Source: an uncultured Cryomorphaceae bacterium
GTDB taxonomy: Bacteria > Bacteroidota > Bacteroidia > Flavobacteriales > Schleiferiaceae
Assembly (NCBI GenBank): GCA_937900215.1
Contig: CALCFH010000078.1
Location: 1 to 8,112, forward strand
Direction: 5' to 3'
DNA: 8,112 nucleotides
The notes below the pieces were generated by a model. The model did no database searches. It saw only the letters and a program-made list of their open reading frames with translations, and had not been told where the DNA came from. A program made the translations under genes and the position numbers. This document shows, in pieces, positions 6,612 to 8,112 of this stretch. Numbering within the stretch: the stretch's first letter is position 1; the number at the start of each line of letters is the position of its first letter.

Positions 6612-7334
6612 ATGCGAATTCATCAGATTTCTGGGCCAAGGAATATTTCAACTGCATTGATGTACAGTTTTGCACAAAGACCCGATACGCTTGTAGTTGA
6701 CGAGCCTTTTTATGCGTACTACCTCGCTTCCAATCCCAATGTTGATCATCCAGGTAGGGAAGAAGTGTTGCTGTCACTTCCCGTTGATTGGCAGGGTGTT
6801 ATAGATGGAATTATTTTAAAAGACTATTCCTCTGAGCATGTTTTCTTCAAGAATATGGCCCATCATCTTGAAGGAGTTGAGCTTAGATTTATGCATGACT
6901 GCGCCAATCTGCTGTTGATTCGTCATCCTTTGGATTTGCTTATCTCTTTGTCGAAAGTTTTAGAGAACCCTAGTCTACGCGAAACGGGAATTACCCAAAC
7001 GCGACACTATTTTGAGTTGCTGAGTACTAGTCAAGAGATTAAGCCCTGCATTGTACATTCTGAAAAACTATTGCAAAATCCATCCGCCTACCTTCTTGCT
7101 ATCTGCGAGCAGCTGGGTATTCCCTTTTATAAACAAATGCTCAGTTGGAAGGCTGGTGCGCGAAAGGAGGATGGCATTTGGGCGAAATATTGGTATGAGG
7201 CGGTGCACAAAAGCACTGGATTTCAGAAGCCAAAAGAGTCTCAACACAAAGCATTGCCAAGCTTTTTAAAGCCAGTGTATGAGGAGGCTTTGGAACACTA
7301 CCTTCATCTAGAAAAATATTCTCTAAAGATTTAA
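6612..7334 (+). CDS. Sulfotransferase-like P-loop protein, partner of the class IV aminotransferase
   Basis: A 240-residue cytosolic protein of the sulfotransferase fold. The 5'-phosphosulfate-type loop is SGPRNISTALMYSF (7-20), followed by VVDEPFYAYYL (28-38). The 3'-phosphate motif is LLLIRHPLDLLISLSK with R104 and S112. A C-terminal block (about 177-204: MLSWKAGARKEDGIW, YWYEAVHKSTGF) is typical of a distinct subgroup known to me as the N-terminal half of plant branched-chain-aminotransferase-like proteins. Whether it uses PAPS to sulfate anything, or binds another nucleotide, is not known. The ATG at 6612 gives the expected start MRIHQISGPR; no Shine-Dalgarno sequence is seen. The stop is 2 nt before the aminotransferase ATG, so the two are almost certainly one translation-coupled unit. 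Confidence 0.82.
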   Translation: MRIHQISGPRNISTALMYSFAQRPDTLVVDEPFYAYYLASNPNVDHPGREEVLLSLPVDWQGVIDGIILKDYSSEHVFFKNMAHHLEGVELRFMHDCANLLLIRHPLDLLISLSKVLENPSLRETGITQTRHYFELLSTSQEIKPCIVHSEKLLQNPSAYLLAICEQLGIPFYKQMLSWKAGARKEDGIWAKYWYEAVHKSTGFQKPKESQHKALPSFLKPVYEEALEHYLHLEKYSLKI

Positions 7335-7336
7335 AA

Positions 7337-8112
7337 ATGTTGCAAGAGTACAATCCGGCCAATGAGGCCATTAAGATTTTTGTTAAAGACAGATTATGGA
7401 ATAGGGCCGACGCCAAAATTTCGGTTTTCGACAGCGTAGTGCAAGGTGGAGATGCAGTATGGGAGGGTTTGCGATTGTACAAAGAAGGAATTCTTCATTT
7501 AACTGCTCATCTAGAACGCCTTACCGATAGTGCGAAAGCATTGCATTTTAGCGATATACCAGATTTTGAGTTTATCAATGCCGCGATTGCAGAAACTCTT
7601 GAGGCCAATGCGATGCACATTGATACTCATATTCGACTTACCCTTACAAGAGGAGAGAAGATAACAAGCGGAATGGATCCTCGCCTGAATCAGTCGGGTA
7701 GTTGCCTAATCGTTTTAGCAGAACACAAGAAATTAGTATACGATCGAACGAAAGGAATTACCGCTATTTCTTCTAGCCAGCGGAGAAATGGCCCCACTTA
7801 CCTTGATTCAAAAATTCATCACAACAATTTGTTAAACAACATCTTAGCAAAGATTCAGGCCAATGTTGCAGGAGTAGATGCGGCCATTATGTTGGATGAT
7901 CGCGGCTTTGTTGCTGAATTAAATGACACCAATCTTTTTCTAATTAAGGAGGGTGCAGTCTACACTCCTTATGCTAATGCATGCCTTCCAGGTATCAGTC
8001 GGAAAATGACTATGCAGGTGGCGGATAGTTTGAATATCCCATGCGTAGAAGCCGATTTGTCGCCCTACGACTTTTATACCTCCGACTTTGTTTTTGCCTC
8101 CGGAACTATGGG
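7337..8112 (+). CDS. Class IV PLP-dependent aminotransferase (BCAT-like), 3'-truncated by the window
   Basis: Begins with ATG at 7337, 2 nt after the sulfotransferase-like stop, and stays open to the window end: 258 complete codons, with about 30-50 residues missing. It is a fold-type IV aminotransferase. ISVFDSVVQGGDAVWEGLRLY (28-48) forms the entry region. R61 in HLERL is a likely phosphate-binding Arg, IRLTLTRGE is at 99-107, and the PLP-binding lysine is K159 in LDSKIHHNNLLNNILAK. E194 in VAELNDTN should contact the PLP ring nitrogen, LPGISR is at 217-222, and the phosphate-binding GTM is at 256-258. The family includes branched-chain amino acid and D-amino acid aminotransferases and aminodeoxychorismate lyase, and sequence alone does not fix the substrate. 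The string of motifs is strikingly like the C-terminal half of Arabidopsis BCAT-like proteins (recalled from memory). It should not be called ilvE without further evidence. Confidence 0.9.
   Translation, partial: MLQEYNPANEAIKIFVKDRLWNRADAKISVFDSVVQGGDAVWEGLRLYKEGILHLTAHLERLTDSAKALHFSDIPDFEFINAAIAETLEANAMHIDTHIRLTLTRGEKITSGMDPRLNQSGSCLIVLAEHKKLVYDRTKGITAISSSQRRNGPTYLDSKIHHNNLLNNILAKIQANVAGVDAAIMLDDRGFVAELNDTNLFLIKEGAVYTPYANACLPGISRKMTMQVADSLNIPCVEADLSPYDFYTSDFVFASGTM

Noticed and set aside
7141..7482. Minus-strand open frame of 113 codons
   Set aside because: It lies opposite the sulfotransferase-like and aminotransferase genes, both with clear family motifs; the translation has no recognisable motif.
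7337..8112. Naming the aminotransferase ilvE
   Set aside because: It has class IV motifs, but its partner gene and closest recalled relatives are BCAT-like proteins of unknown substrate, so a branched-chain assignment is not supported.
1..8112. CRISPR array, tRNA or rRNA gene, insertion sequence or phage element
   Set aside because: No spaced repeats, cloverleaf, rRNA segment, transposase motif or terminal inverted repeats were seen; nearly all of the window is accounted for by ordinary genes.

Overview
The window looks like chromosomal DNA of a Bacteroidota bacterium, probably of the Flavobacteriales type. The grounds are moderately AT-rich sequence, little Shine-Dalgarno signal, motifs resembling the Bacteroidota promoter (TTG-N19-TAnnTTTG), a CdaA-type diadenylate cyclase with the Leu/Met-Arg-His-Arg form of its second motif, and small lipoproteins with short lipoboxes. 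No rRNA, tRNA, CRISPR array, insertion sequence or phage gene was found. The genus cannot be named from the sequence alone.

Left part, plus strand (1-4363): the 3' part of cdaA (c-di-AMP synthase, cut by the window edge), then glgA (glycogen synthase) and glgC (glucose-1-phosphate adenylyltransferase), which overlap by 14 bp, then a CorA-family divalent cation channel. GlgC makes ADP-glucose and GlgA polymerises it, so the pair is the core of a glycogen synthesis operon. GlgC looks more like the cyanobacterial/plant enzymes than the enterobacterial one and keeps the lysines known there as activator sites.

Middle, minus strand (6423-4360): a lipoprotein with a short helical-repeat-like N-terminus and a C-terminal HExxH zinc-protease signature, then, after a 147-bp gap with a plausible promoter, a single SIS-domain sugar-phosphate isomerase-like protein (GmhA/DiaA type). 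The SIS gene converges on corA and their stop codons overlap in a TTAA. Two residues that are catalytic in E. coli GmhA are replaced here.

Right part, plus strand (6612-8112): a sulfotransferase-like P-loop protein followed 2 nt later by a class IV PLP aminotransferase that runs off the window. The two together, in this order, correspond to the two halves of the plant 'branched-chain-amino-acid aminotransferase-like' fusion proteins. Their joint substrate is not known to me, and this is the most interesting item in the window. The 188-bp divergent gap before them holds a direct repeat and a perfect small inverted repeat next to the start codon.
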